From NCBI RefSeq assembly GCF_001675285.1, contig NZ_LSGQ01000001.1, positions 1 through 64,000 of the forward strand: a stretch of DNA of 64,000 nt, written 5' to 3'. Source of the stretch: Elizabethkingia miricola (GTDB taxonomy: Bacteria > Bacteroidota > Bacteroidia > Flavobacteriales > Weeksellaceae). The notes beneath the pieces are model-generated. The model did not search any database and had not been told where the DNA came from. It saw nothing but the letters and a program-made list of their open reading frames with translations. The position numbers were made by a program, and so were the translations under genes. Positions 1-8,648 of the stretch are shown piece after piece (position 1 is the stretch's first letter; each line of letters begins with the position of its first letter).

Positions 1-19
1 CCAGCTGAACTACCGGATC
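1..19 (-). tRNA. 5' end of a tRNA gene, cut by the window edge (possibly tRNA-Asp)
   Basis: Read on the minus strand, the first 19 bases of a tRNA are visible: a 7-base acceptor strand GATCCGG, then TA, then the D-arm start GTTCAGCTGG. T8, A14, G18 and G19 all fall at their invariant positions. A strong promoter lies about 45 bases upstream. The anticodon is outside the window; the acceptor and D-arm resemble tRNA-Asp, but that is only a guess. Confidence 0.75.
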
Positions 20-64
20 AATCGACAATATTTAAAAACGTATGCTCTTTGTTTATTGTGGTTG

Positions 65-95
65 CAAAAATACAACAATAATCGATACTAACAAA
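65..95 (-). promoter_or_regulatory. Bacteroidota promoter for the tRNA
   Basis: On the minus strand a TTTG (92-95) and a TATTTTTG -7 box (65-72) are separated by 19 bases. This matches the consensus TTTG-N19-TAnnTTTG. It points leftward at the partial tRNA. Confidence 0.75.
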
Positions 96-109
96 TATTT
101 TTCAAAAAA

Positions 110-135
110 AACGCTCTCCCAGTCGGGAAAGCGTT
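110..135 (-). terminator. Hairpin terminator of trxA
   Basis: AACGCT(c)TCCC pairs with GGGA(a)AGCGTT around an AGTC loop, with one internal mismatch. A run of A on its left gives the U-tract for leftward transcription. It lies 21 bases beyond the trxA stop. Confidence 0.8.
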
Positions 136-156
136 CATTATCAGTTATACTTTTTT

Positions 157-471
157 CTATAAGTGAGCAGAAAGCTTCTGCGCAATAACCTCTTTTGGGG
201 ATACACCAACCAATTTGTCCACTACTTCTCCGTTCTTGAAGATTAAAACTGTAGGAATATTTCTAATCCCAAACTCCATAGAGATTTGTTGATTGTTGTC
301 TACATCTACTTTTCCTACAACCGCTTTTCCTTCAAAATCGGTAGCAATTTCCTCAATAATTGGACCCAACATTCTGCACGGACCACACCAAGTTGCCCAA
401 AAGTCAACTAATACCGGTTTATCCGAATTGATAATTTCGCTAAATGTTGAATCAGTGATTTCTAATGCCAT
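157..471 (-). CDS. trxA: Thioredoxin
   Basis: Small cytoplasmic thiol-disulfide oxidoreductase that reduces protein disulfides and is itself reduced by thioredoxin reductase. The 104-residue protein has the usual length and fold. It shows the WATWCGPC active site near residues 25-32, the conserved cis-proline segment NIPT near residue 72, and no signal peptide. It appears to be a single-gene unit, with its own -7 box 32 bases upstream of ATG and a hairpin terminator behind it. The upstream neighbour, a cysteine desulfurase on the same strand, is also a thiol/sulfur enzyme, but the gap and separate promoter suggest independent transcription. Confidence 0.97.
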   Translation of the reverse strand: MALEITDSTFSEIINSDKPVLVDFWATWCGPCRMLGPIIEEIATDFEGKAVVGKVDVDNNQQISMEFGIRNIPTVLIFKNGEVVDKLVGVSPKEVIAQKLSAHL

Positions 472-503
472 AATTCTTATTATTTCAGTTTAATTTAAGT
501 CTA

Positions 504-511
504 CAAATTTA
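504..511 (-). promoter_or_regulatory. -7 box upstream of trxA
   Basis: TAAATTTG on the minus strand, 32 bases before the trxA ATG. No clear TTTG is seen at the -33 distance. Confidence 0.5.
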
Positions 512-539
512 CACAATTTATTATACCTGAATGTCTATA

Positions 540-1703
540 TCAAACATTCATTTTTTCGATAGTACCTTCTTTAATCTCTTCCAGCGCTTTAGCCAAAGCA
601 TCTATATCGGATTTTGAAGTCATATGACTAAAAGAAAGACGAAGCGGAGTACCGTTATCCATTTGCTCGTCTGTAAGTATCGACATCATTACCATAGAAG
701 GCTTAGCAGCCCCGGAACTGCAAGCACTACCCTGAGATACTGCGATTCCTTTCATATCCAACTGTAAGCCGATAAGCGGGTTTTTAAATGGTAAAAGTAC
801 GCTTAATAAAGTGTAAAGACTGGTGCCTCTTTCTGCACTATGTCCGTTGAATAATACTCCTGGTATCTTTTCTGTTAATTTCTCTATTGTATAAGCCTTA
901 ATCTCCTCCATATGGTTAGCATATTCATCCATATGCTCTACCGCAATATCCAAAGCTTTACCTAATCCTACAATACCTGTTACGTTTTCTGTACCGGCAC
1001 GAAGGCTTCTTTCCTGAGATCCGCCTACAATAATTCCTTTAAGCCCGGATGATTTTCTTACAAAAGCAAATCCTGCTCCTTTAGGGCCATGAAATTTATG
1101 AGCACTGCATGATGCGAAATCAACCATAATTTTAGAGAAATCTAAAGGCATATGCGCGACAGTCTGTACTGTATCTGAATGATATAAAGCATCGTATTGC
1201 TTGCAAAGTGCAGCAACTTTCTCTATATCCAGTAAGTTTCCGATTTCGTTATTTGCATGCATCAGAGATACCAAAGTTTTCTTCTCAGAATTCTGAAGAA
1301 GGCTTTCGAGCTTTGCAAGATCGAAATCACCTTTACTGTCCGGACGAAGATAAACTAACTCTACACCTCTCATTTTCTTCATTTCAAGGCATGCTTCTGC
1401 AACACATTTATGCTCCATAGGAGAAGTAATAATGCGTTGTACTCCCAGGTTATCTACACTTGATCTTATAATCATGTTATTAGATTCAGTACCACAAGAA
1501 GTAAAAATAATTTCAGCAGGTGTTACATTAAGGTAAGCCGCAACTTTACGTCTGTTCTCCTCAATTATAGCTTTTGCTTCCTGCCCTAGGCTATATGTGG
1601 AAGATGGATTCCCATACTGGGTTTTCATCACATCTACCATTGCATCAATTACCTCTTCCAAAAGGGGGGTTGTCGCTGCATTATCAAGATAAACTCTATC
1701 CAT
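540..1703 (-). CDS. Cysteine desulfurase (NifS/IscS-type)
   Basis: PLP enzyme that takes sulfur from L-cysteine to give alanine and an enzyme-bound persulfide, the sulfur source for Fe-S clusters and thiolated tRNA. The 387-residue protein begins with the family hallmark YLDNAATT. It has a His at residue 98, the Schiff-base lysine K203 in SAHKFHGPKGAG, and the persulfide cysteine C328 in GSACSSGAA. The loop around C328 suits the NifS/IscS group rather than SufS. No isc or suf partner genes are adjacent, so the exact role (housekeeping IscS-like or tRNA thiolation) stays open. The ATG start leaves no in-frame extension. Confidence 0.93.
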   Translation of the reverse strand: MDRVYLDNAATTPLLEEVIDAMVDVMKTQYGNPSSTYSLGQEAKAIIEENRRKVAAYLNVTPAEIIFTSCGTESNNMIIRSSVDNLGVQRIITSPMEHKCVAEACLEMKKMRGVELVYLRPDSKGDFDLAKLESLLQNSEKKTLVSLMHANNEIGNLLDIEKVAALCKQYDALYHSDTVQTVAHMPLDFSKIMVDFASCSAHKFHGPKGAGFAFVRKSSGLKGIIVGGSQERSLRAGTENVTGIVGLGKALDIAVEHMDEYANHMEEIKAYTIEKLTEKIPGVLFNGHSAERGTSLYTLLSVLLPFKNPLIGLQLDMKGIAVSQGSACSSGAAKPSMVMMSILTDEQMDNGTPLRLSFSHMTSKSDIDALAKALEEIKEGTIEKMNV

Positions 1704-1820
1704 TTTAGATCTCTCGTTGTTATTATGTTTTTACATTATCATTTATATACTATTGCAAGGAGAAACATAAAAACATTCATTAATATTCCCCTTCGAGTGC
1801 CTTGTATTCAAATATTAAAA

Positions 1821-2405
1821 TTAGTGAAAAAATTTGAAATACCCTTCATCTGCCCACTCCAGCATTGGCTTGTCTCCGGAAGTATCGCCGAAGGCAATGG
1901 TCTTGTCGAACCTTGTTAAATCTATCGTTCTTTTTATCCGAGTGACTTTTTCGGGCCCGTTACAATTTCTGGTTGCAAAATCTCCTGCAAATTTACCATT
2001 TACAAATTTAGCTTCTGTAGAAATATATCCAAAATTAAAATGCTCGGCAAATGGCTTTACCCAGATGTCCAAAGATGCGGTTACCAGATAGGCCGTTGCA
2101 TTCTTATCTATGTTTTTAAAGAAATCCAGTGCATTTTCTCTCATAATGCTGTTCTTATATTCTTTAAAAAAATTCTGAGCAAGCTCCTCCAGCTTCTTTT
2201 GCTTCTCATCTTTTAATATAGAAGTAATGAAGCTTTTTTTCACCCTCTCTGTATTCGCCAGCTTCAGCTTCATCATTACAAACAACGGAACATGTCTCAT
2301 AAACTGAAAATAATAACGTCCCGGGTTATAAAACCTAAGAAATAGAAACATCGTGTCTTTAGTCGTTATCGTTCCGTCAAAATCAAAACAGTACAATTTT
2401 TTCAT
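1821..2405 (-). CDS. HAD-IB family phosphatase
   Basis: Haloacid dehalogenase-type phosphohydrolase of about 194 residues. Motif I is FDFDGT with nucleophile D8 and acid/base D10. The threonine of VTAS supplies motif II, and GDTSGD with following aspartates is motif IV. A long helical cap lies between. The ATG at 2405 is preferred over an in-frame TTG six bases upstream. It begins 25 bases after the UbiA-family gene and was probably co-transcribed. UbiA-type phosphoribosyltransferases often sit beside or are fused to a HAD phosphatase, so removing the 5-phosphate from polyprenyl-phosphoribose is a reasonable inferred role. Phosphoserine phosphatase is less likely from context. Confidence 0.85.
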   Translation of the reverse strand: MKKLYCFDFDGTITTKDTMFLFLRFYNPGRYYFQFMRHVPLFVMMKLKLANTERVKKSFITSILKDEKQKKLEELAQNFFKEYKNSIMRENALDFFKNIDKNATAYLVTASLDIWVKPFAEHFNFGYISTEAKFVNGKFAGDFATRNCNGPEKVTRIKRTIDLTRFDKTIAFGDTSGDKPMLEWADEGYFKFFH

Positions 2406-2430
2406 TTGCAAAGTGTTTTAATGATGTATT

Positions 2431-3315
2431 TTATTTTTTGAAATAAATCTGTAATAAAAATGCTATAAGCCATAACAGCATTGTAGCCTGTATATAATGG
2501 TCTTTATAAATAATCTTTGTTGGGGATTCTGTTTTATTATACACTAAAGTCTGCTGCAAATAACGTAGAAAAGCAAAAACAACAAAAATTACAGTATAAA
2601 AAACCCTCGGGTGAAATTTCTGCTGTACCTCCGGTGAGAGCGTAAACATCAGATAACATACAATCGCCAGTGCACAACTAATAGATAAAGCAATATCGGC
2701 AAACTGAACATTATAACCATCCAGAGCTTTTCTGGTTTTACCATTAATCTGAGCATTGATAAGTTCGCCTCTTCTTTTTCCTATTGCCAATACTAATGCC
2801 AGAATAAAAGTAAGCAGTATTGCCCACTGCGAAACTACAATCCCGGTAATATAACCACCCGCTAAAACTCTGAGTACAAAACCTGTAGCAATAATACAAA
2901 TATCTACAATAGCAACATGCTTTAATTTAAAGGTATAGAGAATATTAATCACAAAGTAAGAGATAATGACTGTGGCAAAGTTCTGTATTTCTAGTCCCTG
3001 ATTTTGCATATACAGGGTAAAACCTACTGCAAGTGCTATTAATAAAACGAATATACCAATAGCTGTTTTCTTTCCTATGGCACCACTGGCCAATGGTCTG
3101 TTTCGCTTTTCAGGGTGCTGCTTATCCAGTTCTATATCCATATAATCATTTAGAATATAGATACAGCTTGCCGTAAGAGAAAACACGACAAAAGCGACAC
3201 AGCTCTTAGAAAAGAGATCTGTATCCATTATTTTCCCGGAAAAAAATACAGGCAAGAACACAAATAAATTCTTCACCCACTGCTCAACTCGTAAAAGTTT
3301 TAAATACTTCTTCAT
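2431..3315 (-). CDS. UbiA-family decaprenyl-phosphate phosphoribosyltransferase-like protein
   Basis: Integral membrane prenyl-lipid transferase of 294 residues with about eight hydrophobic helices. The first catalytic motif reads NDYMDIELDKQHPEKRNRP then LASG, which is the signature of decaprenyl-phosphate phosphoribosyltransferases (polyprenyl phosphate plus PRPP). UbiA enzymes of quinone synthesis have different spacing. The product would be a lipid-linked ribose donor for cell-surface glycans. It heads a two-gene unit with the HAD phosphatase, with a -7 box TACTTTTG 16 bases upstream of ATG. The family call is firm; the lipid and sugar substrates are inferred. Confidence 0.85.
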   Translation of the reverse strand: MKKYLKLLRVEQWVKNLFVFLPVFFSGKIMDTDLFSKSCVAFVVFSLTASCIYILNDYMDIELDKQHPEKRNRPLASGAIGKKTAIGIFVLLIALAVGFTLYMQNQGLEIQNFATVIISYFVINILYTFKLKHVAIVDICIIATGFVLRVLAGGYITGIVVSQWAILLTFILALVLAIGKRRGELINAQINGKTRKALDGYNVQFADIALSISCALAIVCYLMFTLSPEVQQKFHPRVFYTVIFVVFAFLRYLQQTLVYNKTESPTKIIYKDHYIQATMLLWLIAFLLQIYFKK

Positions 3316-3331
3316 TTATAATATACTGATG

Positions 3332-3339
3332 CAAAAGTA
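3332..3339 (-). promoter_or_regulatory. -7 box of the UbiA/HAD unit
   Basis: TACTTTTG on the minus strand, 16 bases before ATG. The -33 element is weak. Confidence 0.55.
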
Positions 3340-3360
3340 ACGATTATAATAATCATAAAG

Positions 3361-3388
3361 AAAAACCACTGCCTGGGCAGTGGTTTTT
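3361..3388 (-). terminator. Hairpin terminator after the OmpA gene
   Basis: AACCACTGCC pairs with GGCAGTGGTT across a tight turn, flanked by A and T runs. It lies 25 bases beyond the OmpA-like stop codon and before the UbiA promoter. Confidence 0.88.
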
Positions 3389-3413
3389 TTATATCAAAGC
3401 TAAAAAGGTCTAA

Positions 3414-4106
3414 TTATCTACCTTGTTTAGCATCCTGAATCATTTTATCATTTGCAGTAATTGCAAACTCTACTCTTCTGTTCTGAGCTCTTCCTGCATC
3501 TGTATCATTAGTAGCGATAGGTTCTGCTTTACCCATACCTTTTGCTACAAAACGACCTCTTGAAAGACCATTAGACACAAAATAGCTGATTACAGAGTTT
3601 GCTCTTCTTTCAGATAATCCAAGGTTGTAAGAATCTGTACCTTTAGCATCTGTATGTCCGTAAACATTGATATTGGTATCCGGATTGTTTTTGAAAACAG
3701 GGATTAACTTATCTAAGTTAGCTTTAGCTGTTGGTGTAAGTGTTGCAGAGTCGAAGTTGAAGTTAATTGTATTTTCGTTAAGGATAACTTTAATACCTTC
3801 TCCTACTCTCTCTACTTCAGCGCCTGGTAAAGCCTGGTTGATTTCTCTAGCCTGCTTGTCCATTTTGTTACCGATAACACCACCAGCAACACCACCAAGA
3901 ATACCACCTAATACAGCACCGATGGCACCATTACCACCACGACCGATATTGTTTCCTAAGATACCTCCCAGTACAGCACCACCAGCAGTTCCGATAGCTG
4001 CACCTTTCTGTGTATTATTAGCATTTTGTACAGCCTCACAGCTAGTTAGTAGTAAACTTCCTGACAGGAATAAAGCTGCTACGCTTGATTTATTTAAATA
4101 TTTCAT
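3414..4106 (-). CDS. OmpA-family lipoprotein with glycine zipper
   Basis: Outer-membrane lipoprotein of 230 residues thought to anchor the envelope to peptidoglycan. A lipobox LLTSC near residue 23 follows a hydrophobic signal. Residues about 35-82 form a glycine-zipper segment with repeated GGxxGGxxG patterns. The C-terminal half is an OmpA/MotB peptidoglycan-binding domain (NINVYGHTDAKGTDSYN, LSERRA, NRRVEF). The overall plan resembles YiaD/Pal-like proteins. It follows the lipocalin gene by 21 bases and shares its transcript. It has no promoter of its own that I can see. Confidence 0.92.
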   Translation of the reverse strand: MKYLNKSSVAALFLSGSLLLTSCEAVQNANNTQKGAAIGTAGGAVLGGILGNNIGRGGNGAIGAVLGGILGGVAGGVIGNKMDKQAREINQALPGAEVERVGEGIKVILNENTINFNFDSATLTPTAKANLDKLIPVFKNNPDTNINVYGHTDAKGTDSYNLGLSERRANSVISYFVSNGLSRGRFVAKGMGKAEPIATNDTDAGRAQNRRVEFAITANDKMIQDAKQGR

Positions 4107-4127
4107 TTTTTTTAATTTTAAAGTAGA

Positions 4128-4598
4128 TTAGTTAATTTTCTGGAAATGGTATACAACGTTTACCGGTGTGGAAGAATCTCCAACAGTCTGTACTAGCTCA
4201 AATGAATCTGGTGACTGATTTTGTAACTGAAGGAAATAACCAGCTGTTACAGTTTTTGCTTTAGTTCCGTTTGGAATTTTCTTGAAAGAGAATTGTCTGT
4301 CAGTTGTTACATTAAACTTAAACTGAGTGTTTACACCTGGACAAGCTGACTCCGAAATAGAATAAGATCCTGTATTATTGTTCGGAACCAATTTCCACTG
4401 GCTACCAACGAAACAATTAATATCAACTCCCTCATCGAAAGGTTTGATCTTATAGTTTTTATCATAATCTACATTAGTAATCTGCCAGGTACCCTTTAAA
4501 CTATAATTGTCATTACGAGCACTCTGTGCCTGATTTGCTGTTGAACAGGAAACGGCTACCATAGAGCCAAATAATCCCGTAAGTAATAGATTTTTCAT
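4128..4598 (-). CDS. Lipocalin-like lipoprotein
   Basis: A lipoprotein of 156 residues: MKNLLLTGLFGS then VAVSC gives a short signal peptide with lipobox. The mature part begins with the LKGTWQITN motif typical of Bacteroidota lipocalin-like domains and is beta-rich, with a conserved-looking cysteine pair (INCFVGS and SESACPG). The start at 4598 is chosen because the in-frame extension to 4664 runs through the terminator hairpin and lacks a signal sequence. Ligand and role are unknown. It is co-transcribed with the OmpA lipoprotein, suggesting an outer-membrane lipid or envelope-maintenance role (inference). Confidence 0.82.
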   Translation of the reverse strand: MKNLLLTGLFGSMVAVSCSTANQAQSARNDNYSLKGTWQITNVDYDKNYKIKPFDEGVDINCFVGSQWKLVPNNNTGSYSISESACPGVNTQFKFNVTTDRQFSFKKIPNGTKAKTVTAGYFLQLQNQSPDSFELVQTVGDSSTPVNVVYHFQKIN

Positions 4599-4652
4599 AA
4601 ATTGTTTATTTATATAAAGGTAATAAAAAATTGTGCCAAAAATTCCGAAATC

Positions 4653-4688
4653 AAAAAAAAACATCTTCGTGTGAAGATGTTTTTTTTC
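4653..4688. terminator. Bidirectional hairpin terminator
   Basis: ACATCTTC (4661-4668) pairs with GAAGATGT (4673-4680) around GTGT, with eight A on the left and eight T on the right. It ends the leftward subtilase transcript and separates it from the lipocalin gene. Confidence 0.88.
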
Positions 4689-4691
4689 ATG

Positions 4692-6374
4692 TTATTTCTT
4701 AACCTTTGTTTTGGATTTTACGGGAAGCTTTTTCCCTGAAGTGTAAAAGTTATTATAGGCATATTCTGCTGCCTTATAAAGATCCATTACACCTCCGGAT
4801 CTGGACATGTAATTGAATGTATTATTTACCTTACGTCCTTCAATACCAGCATCCACAGTAGACTTATTTGCTGTCTTTACAATTGCCTCAATAATTTGGG
4901 CAGGTGTAAGCGTTGGCATATAAGCTAATAATACAGCAGCGGCTCCGGCAACAACTGGTGAAGCCATAGAGGTTCCCTGAAGGTATTTATACTTACCATC
5001 CGGCACTGTAGAATATATCTTCTCACCCGGAGCGAAAATATCTACCATTTTCTGGTTATAGTTAGAAAATGAAGCTCTTAATTTATTATTATCGTTTGTA
5101 CTTGCTCCAACAACAATTACATTATTTACAAAAGGCTTTTCATCTGCCGGATCTTTAAAATTGGTAGGAAAAGCAACATGTTCACTAATATCTTCATTTT
5201 CGTTACCAGCAGCTTTTACTAAAAGCACACCTTTATCCTGTGCATATTTAAATGCTTCCCAAACTTTGTCTTTCCCCGGAGAAACAGGTTTTCCAAAGCT
5301 CATATTCAATACTTTTGCACCATTATCTACAGCATAGCGGATAGCATTGGCCACATCTTTATCACGTTCATCACCATCCGGAACAGCTCTTACCGTCATA
5401 ATCTTAGCCACTCTAGAAGCTACCCCATACTGAACTTCTTTACCGTTTGGCAAACCTGCAATAATCCCTGAAACGTGAGTACCGTGCTCAGCATCCGGCC
5501 CTTCGTAATGGTTATTACCATATTTTGTTTCATTGATATCATTATAGTTATCTCCTACAATAGAGCGTGGATCATAGTCCAGGTTAAACTGTTTAGTCGC
5601 CTGTACTTTATAATGTTTTATACCATCTTCTATTTGTTCTGAGAAAACTTTTTGTAGGTCATTACCACTTTTGCCGGCAAGATCACCGTCTTTTGTCATA
5701 TTATCCAGAATACCTACATAATTAGCTTCAAGACCATCTTTAGGTACAATAGCCTTTACATTTTCCGGTGTTAAAGCTTTACCTCCCAACAATCCTACAA
5801 TTGCCGGAATTCTGTTTTTCAGCTCCATGTAAAATACATAGTATTGCTGTGCTTCACCATTCTTAGCTGTATAAATATCTTTCGATTTCATATACAGATC
5901 AAATTCTGCAGGCATTTTTGCCTGATTGGCTTTATTTGCGGTTGAATCAGCGCCTTCGAAAAGAGGTTTGTATTTCTGAATTACTCTGGTTACTTCCTGA
6001 GTATCTACATCCACATCACCATTTTTACCACCCTGGAAATTCCAGCCGTGGATATCATCTACATATCCGTTGCCATCATCATCGATTCCGTTACCCGGAA
6101 TTTCTTTGGTATTAACCCACATATTCTTTATAAGTCCCGGATGATCTACCTCTACTCCGCTATCCAAAACACCAACGATTACCGTTTGTGGTTTTAGTCC
6201 TTTTGATTCTAAGAACTTATAAGCTTTTTCAGTATTAACTCCGTAAACTTTGGTTGTTGCAAAATCTTTATGATACCAGGTTTCCAGATCCTTATTTTGC
6301 TTATCGGAGGTTTCCTGTGAAAAACCAAAAGTAAATGCTGTCAGAAAAGCAGCACTTATAAAGAATTTTCTCAT
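4692..6374 (-). CDS. Secreted subtilisin-like serine protease (peptidase S8)
   Basis: Exported endopeptidase of 560 residues with a Sec signal peptide ending near FSQ at residue 20. The triad is readable: D71 in GVLDSG, H297 in HGTH, S469 in GTSMASP, with the oxyanion asparagine in AAGNEN. Between D71 and H297 lies an unusually long segment of about 225 residues that starts with an Asp/Asn-rich region (GIDDDGNGYVDD) and continues as helical charged sequence. This arrangement occurs in a Bacteroidota S8 subgroup. The C-terminus is basic and carries no Por secretion domain. It follows wbqC by six bases, so it is the last gene of the par-dapB-lepB run. Confidence 0.93.
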   Translation of the reverse strand: MRKFFISAAFLTAFTFGFSQETSDKQNKDLETWYHKDFATTKVYGVNTEKAYKFLESKGLKPQTVIVGVLDSGVEVDHPGLIKNMWVNTKEIPGNGIDDDGNGYVDDIHGWNFQGGKNGDVDVDTQEVTRVIQKYKPLFEGADSTANKANQAKMPAEFDLYMKSKDIYTAKNGEAQQYYVFYMELKNRIPAIVGLLGGKALTPENVKAIVPKDGLEANYVGILDNMTKDGDLAGKSGNDLQKVFSEQIEDGIKHYKVQATKQFNLDYDPRSIVGDNYNDINETKYGNNHYEGPDAEHGTHVSGIIAGLPNGKEVQYGVASRVAKIMTVRAVPDGDERDKDVANAIRYAVDNGAKVLNMSFGKPVSPGKDKVWEAFKYAQDKGVLLVKAAGNENEDISEHVAFPTNFKDPADEKPFVNNVIVVGASTNDNNKLRASFSNYNQKMVDIFAPGEKIYSTVPDGKYKYLQGTSMASPVVAGAAAVLLAYMPTLTPAQIIEAIVKTANKSTVDAGIEGRKVNNTFNYMSRSGGVMDLYKAAEYAYNNFYTSGKKLPVKSKTKVKK

Positions 6375-6380
6375 AACTTT

Positions 6381-6989
6381 TTATTTAAAATTTTTAAGGT
6401 ATGTTGCAGATTCCGGGCCAAGATTACATAATAAGTCCACAATAGACAAATTTGGAATATAGCCTAGCTTATCCGAAAACACCTGATAATATTCTTTTGA
6501 AGCTGAGTTTGTATCCTTCTTAGCTGAAAATGAATCTCTAAAGTCAGTAGCCTCAGGTTCTCTTTCATACGTGGAAGTAGAAGCAGACTTTTTCTCAGTC
6601 TTCAGTATTTTTAAAATAATATTTAAAGCCCGAAGGTTAAATTCCATTAAACTGTCTGTCTGAACGGAGTAAATATCTTCCAGCTGGTGCTCGTAAAACT
6701 CGAAATAAGGAGAACTCTGATAAGCCGTTTTAATTGACTTCCAGTGTAGCTTTTGCCAATTCTCGGCATAAGAAACCTCCGTTTCTTTATACAACCTGCT
6801 TCCGGTATGCTTGGTTGGAATAATCAGCGCAAGCTTACCATTGGCACCATAAATTTCTGTACGGTTCCTGTAGGTTTGTTTAGGGAAGTTTTCCCACTCT
6901 TCAAATACAACATCATTATTCTCATCCAAATACTCTGCAAACCACTGTACTGGAGGCAGGTAGAATATCGGAAGAAGTACATTATTCAT
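6381..6989 (-). CDS. WbqC-like family protein
   Basis: A cytoplasmic protein of 202 residues in the WbqC-like family, named after an O-antigen locus gene and otherwise poorly characterised. The typical N-terminus reads LLPIFYLPPVQWF, with the conserved NRTEIYGANG and later WKSIKTAYQ and PYFEFYEHQLE segments. The family C-terminus (IPNLSIVDLLCNLGPE) is present. A low-complexity linker of Ser/Thr/Lys occupies residues about 130-160. The start at 6989 overlaps the lepB stop by eight bases, indicating translational coupling; a longer in-frame reading would lie wholly within lepB. Confidence 0.88.
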   Translation of the reverse strand: MNNVLLPIFYLPPVQWFAEYLDENNDVVFEEWENFPKQTYRNRTEIYGANGKLALIIPTKHTGSRLYKETEVSYAENWQKLHWKSIKTAYQSSPYFEFYEHQLEDIYSVQTDSLMEFNLRALNIILKILKTEKKSASTSTYEREPEATDFRDSFSAKKDTNSASKEYYQVFSDKLGYIPNLSIVDLLCNLGPESATYLKNFK

Positions 6990-8586
6990 CTTCTTTCTTT
7001 TTCTTAAACATTTTAGTAAAATAATCCCATCCAAAGAACAATACCAATACGAGTACAGCAATCCACCAATAAGATGTTTTGTTCATATCGCCGGTATTAG
7101 ATGCTTTGAACATACGATCCCATCGAACTTTCTTTGGTCCTTCATCAAAAACACCCTGTACACTTAACCATGTAAACATAGGCTTACCTACGATGTACTG
7201 CTCCGGAACGAATCCAAAGAAACGGGCATCAAGGGAAGCATCTCTGTTGTCCCCCATCATAAAGTAATAGTCCTGTTCTATAGTATACTGGTTAGATTCT
7301 TTACCATCGATAAAGATTTTACCATTTTTATTTTCCAGTTTATGACCTTCATACTTATGAATAATCCACTGGTATTCCGGTAAATTATCTTTATTTACAG
7401 CGACAACATCGCCCTTTTTAGGAATTTTAAGCGGACCATACTGATCTGCATTCCATGGCTTATTAATAGGGAATATAGACTGAGCTGTATCGATTTTAGC
7501 TTTAGTTTCCTGATTATAATAGCTAATTGCAGCTTCTCCTTTCGGATTGATGACTTCTTCCATCTTGGTTACTTCCGGAAGGCTCTTTATTTCAGCAGCA
7601 GTTTTATCTGTTAATCCCTGGAACTGATAAACATATCCTCCGGTAGGCATTTCTCCTTCCTGTAGAGGTAAATAGCCATATACTTTCCAAAGACGGTTTA
7701 CATCCAATGCAGAAGAAGTATATACTAAGTAAGAATGCTGAACTTCTGCATCACCCATTCTTTTTTCAGGCTGATTATTCACAAATAATCTTCCGTTTCT
7801 CATTTCAATAACATCTCCCGGAATACCTACTACCCTTTTTACATAAGGATCTTTACGGTCTATTGCTACGTGTGCGGAGTCTCCAGGATAGTTGAATACC
7901 ACGATATCATTTCTTTCTACCTTTTCCCAACCCGGAAGTCTAAAATAAGGAAGTTTTACGCCATCTACATAAGACTTTGTTGCTTTTTTAGGATTAGCAC
8001 TTCCACCTATAGTTCCTTGTAAGAAAGGAATCGCCACAGGTCTCATTGGAAAACGGTAACCATAGTTCAGTTTATTTACAAACAGGAAGTCTCCAACCAA
8101 GATTGTTCTTTCCATAGAGCCGGTAGGTACACCAAACGGCTGAGTGATAAACGTGTGAATAACGGTTGCAAAAACAACAGCATACACAACAGAACCCCAG
8201 AAACCATCTTTCTTCTTTGCTTCTTCTTCACCCTGCAGTAAAAATTCTTTATAGATTTCTGTATCTTTTGAATAGTTAACTACTGCCATATAGATAAAAG
8301 GCAGTACAACAGTAAGAACTCTTTGTACAAAAGAAACCTTACCAAACTTTTTCATTAAAAATAAATGAAAAACGGACATCATAATAGGTCCTACAATTGG
8401 TAAATACGATAATACTGCCCACCATTTAGGGTGCTCAGTTTCCTTCAGTATTATTGAATAATTGTAAAAAGGTATAAATGCAAAAACAGGATTATATCCC
8501 ATTTTTTTAAATAGCTTCCATGTAGAAATCCCCATTAATACACTCAGGATTAATACATAAAAGCAATATGTAAGAACGTAATTCAT
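6982..8586 (-). CDS. lepB: Signal peptidase I, large Bacteroidota type
   Basis: Membrane serine protease that removes signal peptides from exported proteins. Catalytic S157 is in PTGSMERT and the general base K250 in YVKRVVGIPGD. The late box reads GDNRDASLDARFFGFVP. At 534 residues it is far longer than the roughly 320 of E. coli LepB. Residues 1-105 add three hydrophobic helices resembling DUF5684-type segments, and about 140 extra residues lie between K250 and the GDNRD box. A final transmembrane helix and lysine-rich tail close the protein. It follows dapB by 62 bases and overlaps wbqC. Confidence 0.95.
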   Translation of the reverse strand: MNYVLTYCFYVLILSVLMGISTWKLFKKMGYNPVFAFIPFYNYSIILKETEHPKWWAVLSYLPIVGPIMMSVFHLFLMKKFGKVSFVQRVLTVVLPFIYMAVVNYSKDTEIYKEFLLQGEEEAKKKDGFWGSVVYAVVFATVIHTFITQPFGVPTGSMERTILVGDFLFVNKLNYGYRFPMRPVAIPFLQGTIGGSANPKKATKSYVDGVKLPYFRLPGWEKVERNDIVVFNYPGDSAHVAIDRKDPYVKRVVGIPGDVIEMRNGRLFVNNQPEKRMGDAEVQHSYLVYTSSALDVNRLWKVYGYLPLQEGEMPTGGYVYQFQGLTDKTAAEIKSLPEVTKMEEVINPKGEAAISYYNQETKAKIDTAQSIFPINKPWNADQYGPLKIPKKGDVVAVNKDNLPEYQWIIHKYEGHKLENKNGKIFIDGKESNQYTIEQDYYFMMGDNRDASLDARFFGFVPEQYIVGKPMFTWLSVQGVFDEGPKKVRWDRMFKASNTGDMNKTSYWWIAVLVLVLFFGWDYFTKMFKKKKEDE

Positions 8587-8648
8587 CAGTTTCTGATTTG
8601 ATTAATCTTTATTTTTTCAAATGATTAGTTATAATTTCGGGGTAAATG

